Shown here one piece after another: positions 25,932-35,549 of a DNA stretch of 64,000 nt. This DNA comes from Roseivivax lentus (GTDB taxonomy: Bacteria; Pseudomonadota; Alphaproteobacteria; Rhodobacterales; Rhodobacteraceae), in the NCBI RefSeq assembly GCF_900156805.1, contig NZ_FTOQ01000003.1, positions 301,956 to 365,955 on the forward strand. The letters are read 5' to 3'. Within the stretch, counting starts at the first letter, position 1. Every line of letters begins with the position of its first letter. Below the pieces are notes generated by a model. The model was not told the DNA's origin. It ran no database searches and saw only the letters and a list, made by a program, of their open reading frames with translations. The position numbers were made by a program, and so were the translations under genes.

Positions 25932-28505
25932 CTAAGAACGCTCGATTTTATCCTGGATCGCCGCTTGTGCGGCAGCCAGTCGCGCCACCGGCACCCGGAA
26001 CGGCGAGCAGCTTGCATAATCCATTCCGAGCGTCCGGCAGAAGTGAATCGATTCGGGATTGCCCCCGTGTTCGCCGCAGATCGAGATGATGACGTCGGGA
26101 TTGGCGGCCCGCGCGCGTTCCAGCCCGATGCGCAGAAGCTCCCCCACGCCGTTCTGGTCGAGCCGGTGGAAGGGATCCTCTTCGAAGACGCCCTGCTGAA
26201 CGTAATCGTTCATGAAGCGCCCGGCATCGTCGCGCGACAGCCCGTAGGTCATCTGCGTGAGGTCGTTGGTGCCGAAGGACAGGAAATCCACATGCGGCGC
26301 GATATCGCCCGCGATGAGGCAGGCGCGCGGGGTCTCGACCATCACGCCCAGCCGGTAGGTGAAGTCGCGCCCGCGCTCGGTGCGCACGGCGCTGGCCTCC
26401 TGTTCGATCCGCGCGCGCACGATTTCCACCTCGCGGCGGGCCGAGACGAGGGGGATCATGATCTCGGGCACCACCGGGTCGTCGCCCTCGCGGCTCGCCT
26501 CCAGCGTCGCCTCGAAGATGGCGCGCGCCTGCATGGCGTAGATCTCGGGCACGGTGATGCCGAGCCGCACGCCGCGCAGACCCAGCATGGGGTTGTATTC
26601 GCCCATCGCCTCGACCCGGCGGGTGACGTCCGAGACCGGCAGGTTCAGCGCCTCGGCAAGATCGCGGAGCCCGGCGCGGTCGGTGGGCAGGAATTCGTGC
26701 AGCGGTGGATCGAAAAGGCGGATGCACACGGGCTTTCCGGCCATGATCGCGAAGAGCTCCTTGAAGTCGGCGCGCTGGATCGGCAGCAGCTGTGCCAGCG
26801 CCGCGCGACGATCCTCGGGTGTGGCGGCGAAGATCATCTCCTGCATGACCGTCAGGCGGCCGGGCTCGAAGAACATGTGCTCAGTCCGGCAGAGCCCGAT
26901 GCCGCCCGCCGCGAAGTCGCGCGCGGTCTGGGCGTCCTCGACGGTGTCGGCGTTGACGCGAATGCGCAGGTCCCGCTCCGCATCGGCCCATTTCAGCAAG
27001 GTGCGGAAGGCATCGTCGAGCCGCGCCGCCTGCATCTTCGGCGCGCCCGCGAGGACCTCGCCCGCGGTGCCGTCCACGGTGATGATATCGCCCTCCTTGA
27101 AGACCCGGCCATCGGCGGCCACGATCTGCTTGCGTTGCGGCTGGAAGCGCATCTTGCTCGCGCCCACGACGCAGGGCCGTCCCATGCCGCGCCCGATCAC
27201 TGCGGCGTGGCTGGTCATGCCGCCCCGTTCGGTCAGAACCGCGACGGCGGCATGCATGCCGCGCACGTCCTCGGGCGCGGTTTCGCGCCGCACGAGGATG
27301 CAGGGCTCTTCCCGCGCCGCCGAGGCCTGCGCGTCCGTGGCCGAGAAGACGATCCGGCCCGTGGCCGCGCCCGGGCTCGCCGCGATGCCCGCGCCGATCA
27401 CGTCGCGGGTCGCGCCCGGATCGACCTGCGGGTGCAGGAGCGCCGACAGCATCCGCGGCTTGACCCGCATCACCGCCTCCTGCGGGGTGATGATCGCGTC
27501 CTCGGACAGGCGCACCGCGATGCGGATCGCGGCGGCGTTGCTGGCGGGCACGACGATCCCGTCGAGGATGAAGAGACGCCCGTTCTCGATGGTGAACTCG
27601 ACCTGCATCTCCGCCCGCAGCCGCTGGCGCATCAATGCCGCGTGTTCCAGCAGCTCTGCGAAGGCTTCGGGCGCGCGCTCCTGCAGCGAGGGGCCGCGCG
27701 GATCGGTGGTCAGGAACAGCGCCTTTTTCCCGGCCTCGAGCGCGTCGCGGCCCTGGCTCTGGCTCAGGTAGCGCCCGGTGACCTGCGGCAGGCCGGTTTC
27801 GGGATCGACCAGTTGCAGAACGCCCGAGCCCGACTCGCCGCGGCCAAGACCCAGCGCCATCTCCTGCACCGCAAGGCCGAGCCCGGCATCCACCGGCGCG
27901 CCCTTGGCCTCGCGCAAAAGCCGCGCCGAAACGCTTTCCCAGCTGCGCGCCATGGAGCGCAGCACCTCGGAAAGCTGCGTGGCGGGATCCTGCGGGAAGG
28001 GCTCCTCGGCCTCGTCCTCGTAGGCGCGCAGGGATTGCTCCAGCGCGTCGGGCGCGTCCTCGTCGATCTCCTCGAAGGCATCGGGATCGAGCCGCGCGAC
28101 ATGCACCGCGTAGGTCTGGACCCAGCGGCGATACAGCGCCCGCGCAGCGCCCGCGCCCAGCGTTTCGGACAGCCGCGCGCAGGCCGCGTCGTTCATGCCG
28201 ATATTCAGCATCGTCGTCGGCCCGCCCCAATCGGGGTCCTCCGAAGAGGGGCGCACGCAGACCAGCGCGTCCGCGTCGAACACCGACAGCAGGACCTTGG
28301 TGTCGGGAATCCGCCCCAGCGCGATCGCCTTCACCGTATCGAAGGACAGCGCCACCGTGCGCGGCACCGGCAGCTTCAGCCGCACCAGCCGCTGCAGGCA
28401 CTTGGCCCGCCCGCCATGGGTGGCGGGCTGGATCGGCGCGGTCGGCGTGATCAGCGTGATGTGCCTGTCCAGCTGGAACGACACTTCGTTGAGGTATTTC
28501 TGCAC
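25932..28505 (-). CDS. Divergent pyruvate phosphate dikinase-like / PEP-utilizing enzyme
   Basis: The 857-residue protein has the three-part PPDK layout. The central domain carries the phospho-carrier His in GGMTSHAAVIGRGMGRPC (His433). The C-terminal TIM barrel is highly conserved (IGLCRTEHMFF, FDPPLHEFLP, FLSFGTNDLTQMTYG, ISICGEHGGNP, CSPFRVPVARLAAAQ). The N-terminal nucleotide-binding part is divergent: where classical PPDK has an LQTRxGKRT-type segment after EFTIENG, this protein reads LFILDGIVVPASN, so the Gln and Arg near residues 315-317 are Asp and Ile. It may use another nucleotide, depend on a partner, or not be a true dikinase. It follows glyS by 90 bases. Confidence 0.8.
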   Translation of the reverse strand: MQKYLNEVSFQLDRHITLITPTAPIQPATHGGRAKCLQRLVRLKLPVPRTVALSFDTVKAIALGRIPDTKVLLSVFDADALVCVRPSSEDPDWGGPTTMLNIGMNDAACARLSETLGAGAARALYRRWVQTYAVHVARLDPDAFEEIDEDAPDALEQSLRAYEDEAEEPFPQDPATQLSEVLRSMARSWESVSARLLREAKGAPVDAGLGLAVQEMALGLGRGESGSGVLQLVDPETGLPQVTGRYLSQSQGRDALEAGKKALFLTTDPRGPSLQERAPEAFAELLEHAALMRQRLRAEMQVEFTIENGRLFILDGIVVPASNAAAIRIAVRLSEDAIITPQEAVMRVKPRMLSALLHPQVDPGATRDVIGAGIAASPGAATGRIVFSATDAQASAAREEPCILVRRETAPEDVRGMHAAVAVLTERGGMTSHAAVIGRGMGRPCVVGASKMRFQPQRKQIVAADGRVFKEGDIITVDGTAGEVLAGAPKMQAARLDDAFRTLLKWADAERDLRIRVNADTVEDAQTARDFAAGGIGLCRTEHMFFEPGRLTVMQEMIFAATPEDRRAALAQLLPIQRADFKELFAIMAGKPVCIRLFDPPLHEFLPTDRAGLRDLAEALNLPVSDVTRRVEAMGEYNPMLGLRGVRLGITVPEIYAMQARAIFEATLEASREGDDPVVPEIMIPLVSARREVEIVRARIEQEASAVRTERGRDFTYRLGVMVETPRACLIAGDIAPHVDFLSFGTNDLTQMTYGLSRDDAGRFMNDYVQQGVFEEDPFHRLDQNGVGELLRIGLERARAANPDVIISICGEHGGNPESIHFCRTLGMDYASCSPFRVPVARLAAAQAAIQDKIERS

Positions 28506-28595
28506 TGCGGCAATCCTTCGATTGGCCGCAGGATACGCCTCAAACGTGGCCTGGCAAGGGCGCTGTCACGTCAGATGGACATTGGTCGTGGGGGC

Positions 28596-30917
28596 TCAGC
28601 CGTCCAGACGGGTCAGATCGGCCACCTGCAGACAGGTCGTGCGGATCTGGCTCAGCATGTTGAGCCGGTTGCGCCGGACGATGTCGTTGTCGGTGTTGAC
28701 CTGCACCGCCTCGAAGAACGCATCGAGCGCGGGGCGGATTTCGGCCATCGCGGCCATGGCGGCGGGGAAGTCCTCGGCCTGCATGGCGGGGCGGATGCGG
28801 GCATCCGCAGCCTCCAGCGCCGCGAAAAGCGCGCGTTCCGCATCCGTCTCGGCCAGTTTCGGATTGGCGCCGAAGCTGTATTCCACGCCGTCCTTCTCTT
28901 CGGCCTGGGTCAGGATGTTGTTGGCGCGCTTGAACCCCTGCACGAGGTTCTCGCCATCCTCGGTCTCCAGCACCTCCTGCAGGGCGCGCGCGCGCTTGAC
29001 CAGAAGCGTGATGTCGTCGCTGCCCTGCATGGCGAGGCTCGCGTCGATCACGTCGTGGCGGATGCCTTCGCCCTTGAGATACACCTTGAGGCGGTCATGC
29101 ACGAAGGCCAGAAGGTCGGGCGCGGTGATGGTGTCGCGCTCGATGATGGTGAAATAGACCAGCACGAACACCGTCTTGTTCCATTTGTCGGCATTCCGCG
29201 CGCCCATCGCCTTGAGCCGCTCGCGGAAGAAGTCCTCCAGCGCCGCGCGATCGTCGAAATGGCGGGCGAGCGCGTCATGGAAGACCTGCGCCAGCGGCTC
29301 CCAATCCACCTCGAGGAAGGGGGCCGCGACCTCGGCCCAATCCTCGACCGTGCCGCGCTTGTCGGCGGCGACGCCTTGCAGGCTGGTGGGATCGAAGGCG
29401 CGCTTGATCCAGTGCGACAGGCGCAGCGTCAGGCCGTTCTCGAGGACGAGGCGGATCACGCCCAGCGCCGCGCGGCGCAGTGCGAAGGGGTCTTTCGAGC
29501 CGGTGGGCTTCTCGTCGATGGCCCAGAAGCCCGCCAGCGTGTCGAGCTTGTCGGCGAGCGCCACCGCCACCGACACGGGCCCGGTCGGCACCGCGTCGGA
29601 GGGGCCGAGCGGCGCGTAATGCTCCTCGCAGGCTGCTGCGACTTCGGCGGGAAGGCCCGCCGCATCGCTGTAATAGCGCCCCATAAGCCCCTGAAGTTCC
29701 GGGAATTCATAGACCATCTCGGAGGAGAGATCGGCCTTCGCCACCCGCGCCGCCTGTTCGGCGAGATCGGCATCGGCCCCCACCTCCGGCGCGATCTCCC
29801 GCGCCAGTGCCGCGATCCGGTCGATCCGCGTCTTCTGCGAGCCGAGCTTGTTGTGGAAGGTCACGTTCTCCAGCTGCGTGAGCCAGGGCTGCATCTTGTC
29901 GTCCCGCGCGACGCGCAGATCGTTCTCCCAGAAGAATTTCGCGTCGGCGAGCCGGGCCGCCAGCACCTTCTGGTTGCCCGCAAGGATGGTGCGCCCGTGA
30001 TCCGCCGTCTCGCGATTGGCGACGGTCACGAAGCGCTCGATCCGGCCGGTCTTGGGGTTCTTCACCGAGAAGAATTTCTGGTGCTCCTTCATCGAGGTCT
30101 GCAGCACCTCGGGCGGCAGGTCCAGAAACGCCGCGTCGATCTGCCCCATCAGCACGACGGGCCATTCCACGAGCCCCGCCACCTCGGCCAGAAGGCCCGG
30201 ATCCGCGACCACTTCCATGCCCGCCGCGAAGGCCGCGTTGGTGGCGTCGTTCCAGATCGTCTCGGCGCGCTCGTTGGCGTCCAGCACGACCTTGGCGCGC
30301 TTCAGCTTCGCCGTGTAATCCTCGAAGGAGGTGACGGAAAAGGGCTCCGGCGCCATGAAGCGATGGCCCTCGGTCACGTCGCCCGCGCGGATGCCGTCCA
30401 CGTCGAGCGGCACCACCTCGGCCTCGCCCGCATCGCCCATCAGGATGCACAGGATCCGGTGCAGCGGGCGCACCCAACGCAGGCTGCCGCTGCCCCAGCG
30501 CATGCTTTTGGGCCAGGGGAAATTGCGGATCGTGTCCTCGAGCACCTCGGCCACGATCTCGGCCGCCGGGCGGCCCGGCTTCTCGATCACCGCGAAGAAG
30601 ACGCGGCCCTTCTTGTCGTCACGCTCCTCGAGATCGGCGCGCGCGACGCCCGCGCCCCGGCAGAAGCCCTCGATCGCCTTTTCGGGTGCGTCGACCTTGG
30701 GGCCCTTGCGCTCTTCGCGCATGTCGGGCGAGCGGGCGAGCAGCCCCTCCAGCGTCAGCGTCAGCCGCCGCGGCGTGGCGAAGGCGCCCGCATGGGCATA
30801 GGTCAGACCGGCCTCCACCAGACCGTCCGTCACCCGCTTTTTCAGATCCTCCGCCGCGCGCGCCTGCATGCGGGCGGGAATTTCCTCGGAGAAGAGTTCG
30901 ATCAGAAGATCAGGCAT
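28596..30917 (-). CDS. glyS: Glycine--tRNA ligase beta subunit
   Basis: Beta subunit of the tetrameric bacterial GlyRS; it carries tRNA-binding domains and works with GlyQ. The 773-residue protein starts MPDLLIELFSEEIPARM, the near-invariant beginning. It continues with YAHAGAFATPRRLTL, the B3/B4-like region, an HD-like central segment and a C-terminal helical anticodon-binding domain (AFFEAVQVNTDNDIVRRNRLNML). Length is typical (about 690-780). Here glyS is separated from glyQ by a DUF6446 and a DUF1206 gene. Confidence 0.95.
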   Translation of the reverse strand: MPDLLIELFSEEIPARMQARAAEDLKKRVTDGLVEAGLTYAHAGAFATPRRLTLTLEGLLARSPDMREERKGPKVDAPEKAIEGFCRGAGVARADLEERDDKKGRVFFAVIEKPGRPAAEIVAEVLEDTIRNFPWPKSMRWGSGSLRWVRPLHRILCILMGDAGEAEVVPLDVDGIRAGDVTEGHRFMAPEPFSVTSFEDYTAKLKRAKVVLDANERAETIWNDATNAAFAAGMEVVADPGLLAEVAGLVEWPVVLMGQIDAAFLDLPPEVLQTSMKEHQKFFSVKNPKTGRIERFVTVANRETADHGRTILAGNQKVLAARLADAKFFWENDLRVARDDKMQPWLTQLENVTFHNKLGSQKTRIDRIAALAREIAPEVGADADLAEQAARVAKADLSSEMVYEFPELQGLMGRYYSDAAGLPAEVAAACEEHYAPLGPSDAVPTGPVSVAVALADKLDTLAGFWAIDEKPTGSKDPFALRRAALGVIRLVLENGLTLRLSHWIKRAFDPTSLQGVAADKRGTVEDWAEVAAPFLEVDWEPLAQVFHDALARHFDDRAALEDFFRERLKAMGARNADKWNKTVFVLVYFTIIERDTITAPDLLAFVHDRLKVYLKGEGIRHDVIDASLAMQGSDDITLLVKRARALQEVLETEDGENLVQGFKRANNILTQAEEKDGVEYSFGANPKLAETDAERALFAALEAADARIRPAMQAEDFPAAMAAMAEIRPALDAFFEAVQVNTDNDIVRRNRLNMLSQIRTTCLQVADLTRLDG

Positions 30918-31004
30918 CGGGCCCTCCGCTTGGGCGACATTTGCAACTCGGCGCGGGATAGCGGGGCGGGCGGCGGAGGTCCAGCGCTTAGGCGGCGACG
31001 GGCG

Positions 31005-31841
31005 TCATGTCCGGGACTTGGCTTTCCGCAAGGCGCGGCTCGACAGCGTCTCGACATCGGGGCCGTCGCGGGCCGGAAGGACGCGGAACCGCGCCTCGAC
31101 CAGGTTTTCGACCGCAAAGGCCAAAAGGCCCAGCCCCGCGATGCCCAGAAGGATGCGCCCGTAAGGCGCGGCACCGATCTCGCGCAGGGCGTCGCCCATG
31201 CTGCCGGCATTGTCCGCGTCGTATGTCAGGGCCGCCAGCGCGAGCAGCCCGCCGATCACCCCGATCAGCACGCCCTCGGACACGATGCCGATCCGCAGCA
31301 CGGGGTTCAGCTTTTCCGTCAGAGGAGTGACCCGGATGTGCTCCTTGTAGGTCTCGGCCCAGCCCTTGTAAACATAGTAAAGGCCCGCACCGAACACCGC
31401 GACGGCCAGCGCCAGAAGCAGCCAGCGCCCATAGGGCAGGGCCAGCAATTCCTGCGTCCAGCTTCCGCCCGCCTCGTCGCTTTCAGGCACGAGGTCCAGT
31501 GCGGAGGCGCCAAGGAAGGCGTGCAGCGCGCCGGTGACCAGAAGCCCGCCCCGGGCAAACAGCCCCGAGGCATCGTCGCCCCGTCGTTCGAGATCGAGCG
31601 CGGCCGCCACGAAGCGCCAGATCGCGTAGCAGAACAGGCCGAGCGCCACGATCCAGATCAGCACGAGGCCGAAGGGCGCGCGGTGGAGTTCGCCGATGGC
31701 GCCTTCCGTGCCCTCGGCAACACCGCCCCAGATGGCCGCACTCAACGCCAGTGCGCCGACGATGGCATAGGTGGCGGCGCGCGCGGAATATCCCAGTCGC
31801 ATGACCGGAACGACCCAGGCCGGGGCTTTCGAGGTCTGCAT
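31005..31841 (-). CDS. DUF1206 family membrane protein
   Basis: A 278-residue polytopic membrane protein built of three repeats of a two-helix unit, each beginning with a basic stretch then GYSARAATYAIVGALAL, ARGGLLVTGALHAFLG and GIVSEGVLIGVIGGLLAL. This internal triplication is the mark of DUF1206, whose function is unknown. It lies between the DUF6446 gene (upstream) and glyS (downstream) with gaps of 69 and 87 bases, so it could be co-transcribed but is not tightly coupled. As far as I recall it is not a standard member of the glycyl-tRNA synthetase gene group. Confidence 0.85.
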   Translation of the reverse strand: MQTSKAPAWVVPVMRLGYSARAATYAIVGALALSAAIWGGVAEGTEGAIGELHRAPFGLVLIWIVALGLFCYAIWRFVAAALDLERRGDDASGLFARGGLLVTGALHAFLGASALDLVPESDEAGGSWTQELLALPYGRWLLLALAVAVFGAGLYYVYKGWAETYKEHIRVTPLTEKLNPVLRIGIVSEGVLIGVIGGLLALAALTYDADNAGSMGDALREIGAAPYGRILLGIAGLGLLAFAVENLVEARFRVLPARDGPDVETLSSRALRKAKSRT

Positions 31842-31910
31842 GGTCAGGGTCCCTTCCGCGCGCCGCTGTCACGGTTAAGCGCGCGGCTGCACCGACTTGT
31901 TCCCATCCGA

Positions 31911-32414
31911 TCAGTCGCGCGCCGGACAATCGTCTCCGAGCGGCGTGCCGTCATAGGCCTTGTCGCCGCATTCGTTGATCTCCTGCCAGACATAGCCGCG
32001 CCCGTCCTCGGTCAGGGCGACCACCCGGTCGACCCCGAACTCGATGTTGCGGGCCATGGTGAAGACCTGCGCGGTGCCGGCCGCCATCTGGGCGGCGATG
32101 GCCTCTGCGTCGAAGCAATCGAACCAGAAGGGCGCGTTGCGGGGGCTCGCGCCGGGATAGGGCGCGGCCGCGATCGTGCCGGGGCGGGCCGCGGTGTCGA
32201 AACAGGCGCGGAACCGGATGGGCGAGCTGTCCGCGTCGATCCCCTCGAAGCCCGAGACGGGAAGGGTGATGGGGGTGTCGTCCGCGGAGAGCAGCGTGAT
32301 CTCCTCCACCGGGGCCACCTCTTCGTAATAGGCGAAGACCTGCAGGTAATACATCGCGGCACCGCCCAGCAGCGCCGAGACGAGGATGAGGATGACGAGG
32401 AACTTGCCGGTCAC
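31911..32414 (-). CDS. DUF6446 family membrane-anchored protein
   Basis: With the GTG start at 32414 the protein has 167 residues: an N-terminal membrane anchor ([24 protein letters not shown]) and then a probably periplasmic domain with Cys residues in [33 protein letters not shown] and DDCPARD that could pair as disulfides. The GTG overlaps the glyQ stop (GTGA), so it is translationally coupled to glyQ. This gene stands between glyQ and glyS in other Rhodobacterales as I recall; no function is known. Confidence 0.8.
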   Translation of the reverse strand: MTGKFLVILILVSALLGGAAMYYLQVFAYYEEVAPVEEITLLSADDTPITLPVSGFEGIDADSSPIRFRACFDTAARPGTIAAAPYPGASPRNAPFWFDCFDAEAIAAQMAAGTAQVFTMARNIEFGVDRVVALTEDGRGYVWQEINECGDKAYDGTPLGDDCPARD

Positions 32415-33340
32415 GCGGCCTCTCCCGTCGCGGCGGGCGTGGTGACGAAGGCGTCCGCGCACATCTTGGCCAGCGCGCGGACCCGTCCGATATAGGCCTG
32501 CCGCTCGGTCACCGAGATGACGCCGCGCGCATCGAGAAGGTTGAAGAAGTGGCTTGCCTTGATGCACTGGTCATAGGCGGGATGCGCCATGACGATGCGG
32601 CGGTGCATCTTCGGGTCCTCCTCGGGGGCCTGCAGCAGGCGCGCGCATTCGGCCTCCGCATCCTCGAAATGGCGCAGGAGCATCTCGGTCGTGGCGTGAT
32701 CGAAGTTGTGGCGGCTGTATTCTTCCTCGGTCTGCCGGAAGATGTCGCCATAGCTCAGCGGGATCGGCGCGCCGGGGTCGTTGAAGGGCATGTCCATCAC
32801 GTGGTCGATGCCCAGCACGTACATCGCCAGGCGTTCGAGCCCGTAGGTCAACTCGCCCGAGACCGGGTGGCAATCATGCCCGCCCACCTGCTGGAAATAG
32901 GTGAACTGGCTGACTTCCATGCCGTCGCACCACACCTCCCAGCCAAGGCCCCAGGCCCCGAGCGTGGGGCTTTCCCAGTCGTCCTCGACGAAGCGCACGT
33001 CATGCAGCGCAAGGTCGATCCCGATGGCCTCGAGCGAGCCCAGATAAAGCGCCTGCAGATCGGGCGGCGAGGGTTTGATGATGACCTGGTACTGGTAGTA
33101 ATGCTGGAGCCGGTTCGGGTTCTCGCCATAGCGCCCGTCGGTGGGGCGGCGCGAGGGCTGCACATAGGCCGCGGCCCAGGGCTGGCTGCCCAGCGCGCGC
33201 AGGGTCGTGGCGGGGTGAAAGGTGCCCGCGCCGACCTCCATGTCATAGGGTTGCAGCACCGCGCAGCCCTTCGAGGCCCAATAGGCCTGAAGCCGCAGGA
33301 TGATCTCCTGGAAGCTTTTCGGTGTGTCGGCTGCGTGCAT
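32411..33340 (-). CDS. glyQ: Glycine--tRNA ligase alpha subunit
   Basis: Catalytic alpha subunit of tetrameric GlyRS. The 309-residue protein starts at the ATG at 33340, preceded by GGAGGG, and reads [19 protein letters not shown], then [35 protein letters not shown] and [14 protein letters not shown]. All are class II core segments specific to GlyQ, and [10 protein letters not shown]...[13 protein letters not shown] supplies motif 3. The in-frame ATG at 33394 lacks a ribosome site. It is first in the minus-strand group glyQ-DUF6446-DUF1206-glyS-PPDK-like. Confidence 0.96.
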   Translation of the reverse strand: MHAADTPKSFQEIILRLQAYWASKGCAVLQPYDMEVGAGTFHPATTLRALGSQPWAAAYVQPSRRPTDGRYGENPNRLQHYYQYQVIIKPSPPDLQALYLGSLEAIGIDLALHDVRFVEDDWESPTLGAWGLGWEVWCDGMEVSQFTYFQQVGGHDCHPVSGELTYGLERLAMYVLGIDHVMDMPFNDPGAPIPLSYGDIFRQTEEEYSRHNFDHATTEMLLRHFEDAEAECARLLQAPEEDPKMHRRIVMAHPAYDQCIKASHFFNLLDARGVISVTERQAYIGRVRALAKMCADAFVTTPAATGEAA

Positions 33341-33489
33341 TTCGGCCCTCCGGGTTGGCTGCGCTTGATTAGGACGCCACAATCCCGGGGTCAATTGCGG
33401 GTCTGACCAATATTTGACGTGCGGGCGCCTTGCGTTTTGTTACCAATGGCGCAGGCGATTTCACGTTTGACCGAGGGATTTTACACGAC

Positions 33490-35232
33490 ATGACACGCTC
33501 CGTTCTGATGGCGGGCAGCGCGCTCTGGCTTCTCGCCGGGGCCGCCGCGGCACAGGAAGCCCATTACATCCAGATCGAGGCGCACCCCGCCCTCGCCGTG
33601 GCCGAGTCCCGGGCGCGCGATTTTGCCGCGCAATTGCCCGATGTGAACGGCTTTTCGCTGGGGGCCGGCTGGTACGGGATCGCGCTCGGGCCCTATGACG
33701 AGGCCGAGGCGAACCGTTTGCGCCTGGCGCTGCGCAGCGCGGGGCGTATTCCGCCTGACAGCTATGTCGAGGAGGCGGAGGAATATGCCCGCCGCTTCTT
33801 CCCGGTCGGCGCCGACGCGGTGCAGAGCCCGGCGCCCGCCGCCGAGGAGGGGCCGCAAGGCACCGAGGAGGTGCGCGCGGCGCCCGTCGTGACGCCCGCG
33901 CCGCAGCCCGATCCGGACGAAACCGTGGCCGAGGCCCGCCGGTCGGAGGCGCAGCTCACCCGCGCCCAGCGCGCCGAGCTGCAGGTCGCCCTGCGCTGGG
34001 CGGGCTTTTACCAGGGCGGCATCGACGCGGCCTTCGGGCGCGGCACCCGCGGCGCCATGGCCGGCTGGCAGGAAGGCAACGGCTTCGAGGTGACCGGCAT
34101 CCTCACCACCCGCCAGCGGGCCGAACTGCTGCGCCAGTACAATGCCGTGCTCGACGGGCTCGAGATGACCCGCGTCGTCGACCGCCGCGCGGGGATCGAG
34201 ATGGCCATGCCGCTCGGCGCCGTGGCCTATGCCCGGTCCGAGGCGCCCTTCGTGCATTACGACGCCAGCGGCGATCTGCCCGCGCGGGTGCTGCTCATCT
34301 CCCAGCCCGGCGACCGCCAGACCCTCGCCGGTCTCTACGAGATCATGCAGACGCTCGAGATCGTGCCGCTCGGAGGCCCGCGCGAGCGGAGCCGCGACCG
34401 CTTCACCCTGACCGGCGCCAACAGCCGCATCGTCAGCCACACCGAGGCGCGGCTGGTGGATGGCGCCGTCAAGGGCTTCACCCTGATCTGGCCCGCGGGC
34501 GACGAGGAGCGCCGCAGCCGCGTTCTGGCCCTGATGCAGGAGAGCTTCACCCCGCTTGCGGGCGTGGTGCTCGACCCCGGGACCCTGTCGGGCGACGCCC
34601 AGGCCATCGACCTCGTCGCCGGTCTGCAGGTACGCCAGCCCAAGAACGTGGCCTCGGGCTTTTTCGTCGATGCGCGCGGGCGCGTGCTGACCTCCGCCCA
34701 AGCGGTCGCGGAATGCGGACGGATCACCCTCGACGAGACCACCGAGGCGCAGATCGTGGCGCAGGCCGACGGGGTCGCCCTCCTGGCGCCCGACACGCCG
34801 CTCGCGCCGCGCGAGGTCGCGGTGTTCCGCGCCGACGTGCCGCGGCTGCAATCCGAGGTCGCGGTATCGGGCTTTTCCTATGGCGGGGTGCTTGGCGCGC
34901 CGACGCTCAGCTTCGGACGGCTCGCGGATCTCAAGGGTCTGAACGGCGAGCCCGGCATGGCGCGGCTCGAAGTGGCGGCCAACCCGGGCGATGCGGGCGG
35001 GCCGGTCTTCGACGGCGGCGGCGCGGTCGTGGGCATGCTGGTGCCCGCGGTGGCAGAGGGGCGGCAATTGCCCGACGGGGTGAGCTTCGCCACCGCCTCC
35101 GAACGGCTCATCGCGCTTTCGTCGGGGGCGGGCGTCGAGATCGCGACCGGGCAGGGGGACGCCTTCATGGCACCCGAGGACCTGACCCAGGTGGCCCGCG
35201 CCATGACCGTGCTGGTCAGCTGCTGGGAGTGA
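33490..35232 (+). CDS. Secreted peptidoglycan-binding protein with inactive trypsin-like domain
   Basis: The 580-residue protein starts at the ATG at 33490 with a signal peptide ending AAAAQEAH. Residues about 24-100 resemble a SPOR domain, then comes a Pro/Glu linker. Residues about 155-215 form a peptidoglycan-binding helical unit (LQVALRWAGFYQGGIDAAFG). The C-terminal third (from about residue 390) is a trypsin-like fold: GFFVDARGRVLTSAQAVAEC and ANPGDAGGPVFDGGGAVVGML. The catalytic His, Asp and Ser of the pattern (TxAH, DxALL, GDSGGP) read as Gln404, Gly428 and Ala502. It is therefore probably a non-catalytic wall-binding or scaffold protein. Confidence 0.8.
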   Translation: MTRSVLMAGSALWLLAGAAAAQEAHYIQIEAHPALAVAESRARDFAAQLPDVNGFSLGAGWYGIALGPYDEAEANRLRLALRSAGRIPPDSYVEEAEEYARRFFPVGADAVQSPAPAAEEGPQGTEEVRAAPVVTPAPQPDPDETVAEARRSEAQLTRAQRAELQVALRWAGFYQGGIDAAFGRGTRGAMAGWQEGNGFEVTGILTTRQRAELLRQYNAVLDGLEMTRVVDRRAGIEMAMPLGAVAYARSEAPFVHYDASGDLPARVLLISQPGDRQTLAGLYEIMQTLEIVPLGGPRERSRDRFTLTGANSRIVSHTEARLVDGAVKGFTLIWPAGDEERRSRVLALMQESFTPLAGVVLDPGTLSGDAQAIDLVAGLQVRQPKNVASGFFVDARGRVLTSAQAVAECGRITLDETTEAQIVAQADGVALLAPDTPLAPREVAVFRADVPRLQSEVAVSGFSYGGVLGAPTLSFGRLADLKGLNGEPGMARLEVAANPGDAGGPVFDGGGAVVGMLVPAVAEGRQLPDGVSFATASERLIALSSGAGVEIATGQGDAFMAPEDLTQVARAMTVLVSCWE

Positions 35233-35549
35233 GGCGCGTCGCGGGTTCCCGTGCGCGACTTCGCCGTGGCGCAGAACCCGCGGTGCGGAATTATGACGGC
35301 ATGCGTCCGCCGCGCCGATGCGCCTGTCCGCCGGGACGGACGGGCGCATCGGTGTCCCGGTCCTACCGTTCTAACTGGAGCAGCGGCAGTTACTCAGACG
35401 AAGCGCTGACGCCCCCCTGTTGCAGCGCCATCCCGCGAAACGGCGCGTTCCACGGTGTATGCAGGGCAAGAGATCTCTGCGCACCCCGTCGGACCTCATT
35501 CCTGACGCACGCTACCCGAACACCAAATCCGGAAGCATATCGAAAAACT
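35233..35549. other. Convergent intergenic region with a long hairpin
   Basis: No gene is seen. At 35315-35352 two 16-base arms pair almost perfectly (one T-G pair) around a 6-base loop. There is no T tract. It may end transcription of either converging gene or be a structured element. Confidence 0.4.

Noticed and set aside
25875..32495. A 2206-codon open frame on the plus strand
   Set aside because: It lies antisense to the PPDK-like gene, glyS, DUF1206 and DUF6446 genes, has His/Arg/Asp-heavy low-complexity composition and no recognizable domain. It is a by-product of high GC codon use.
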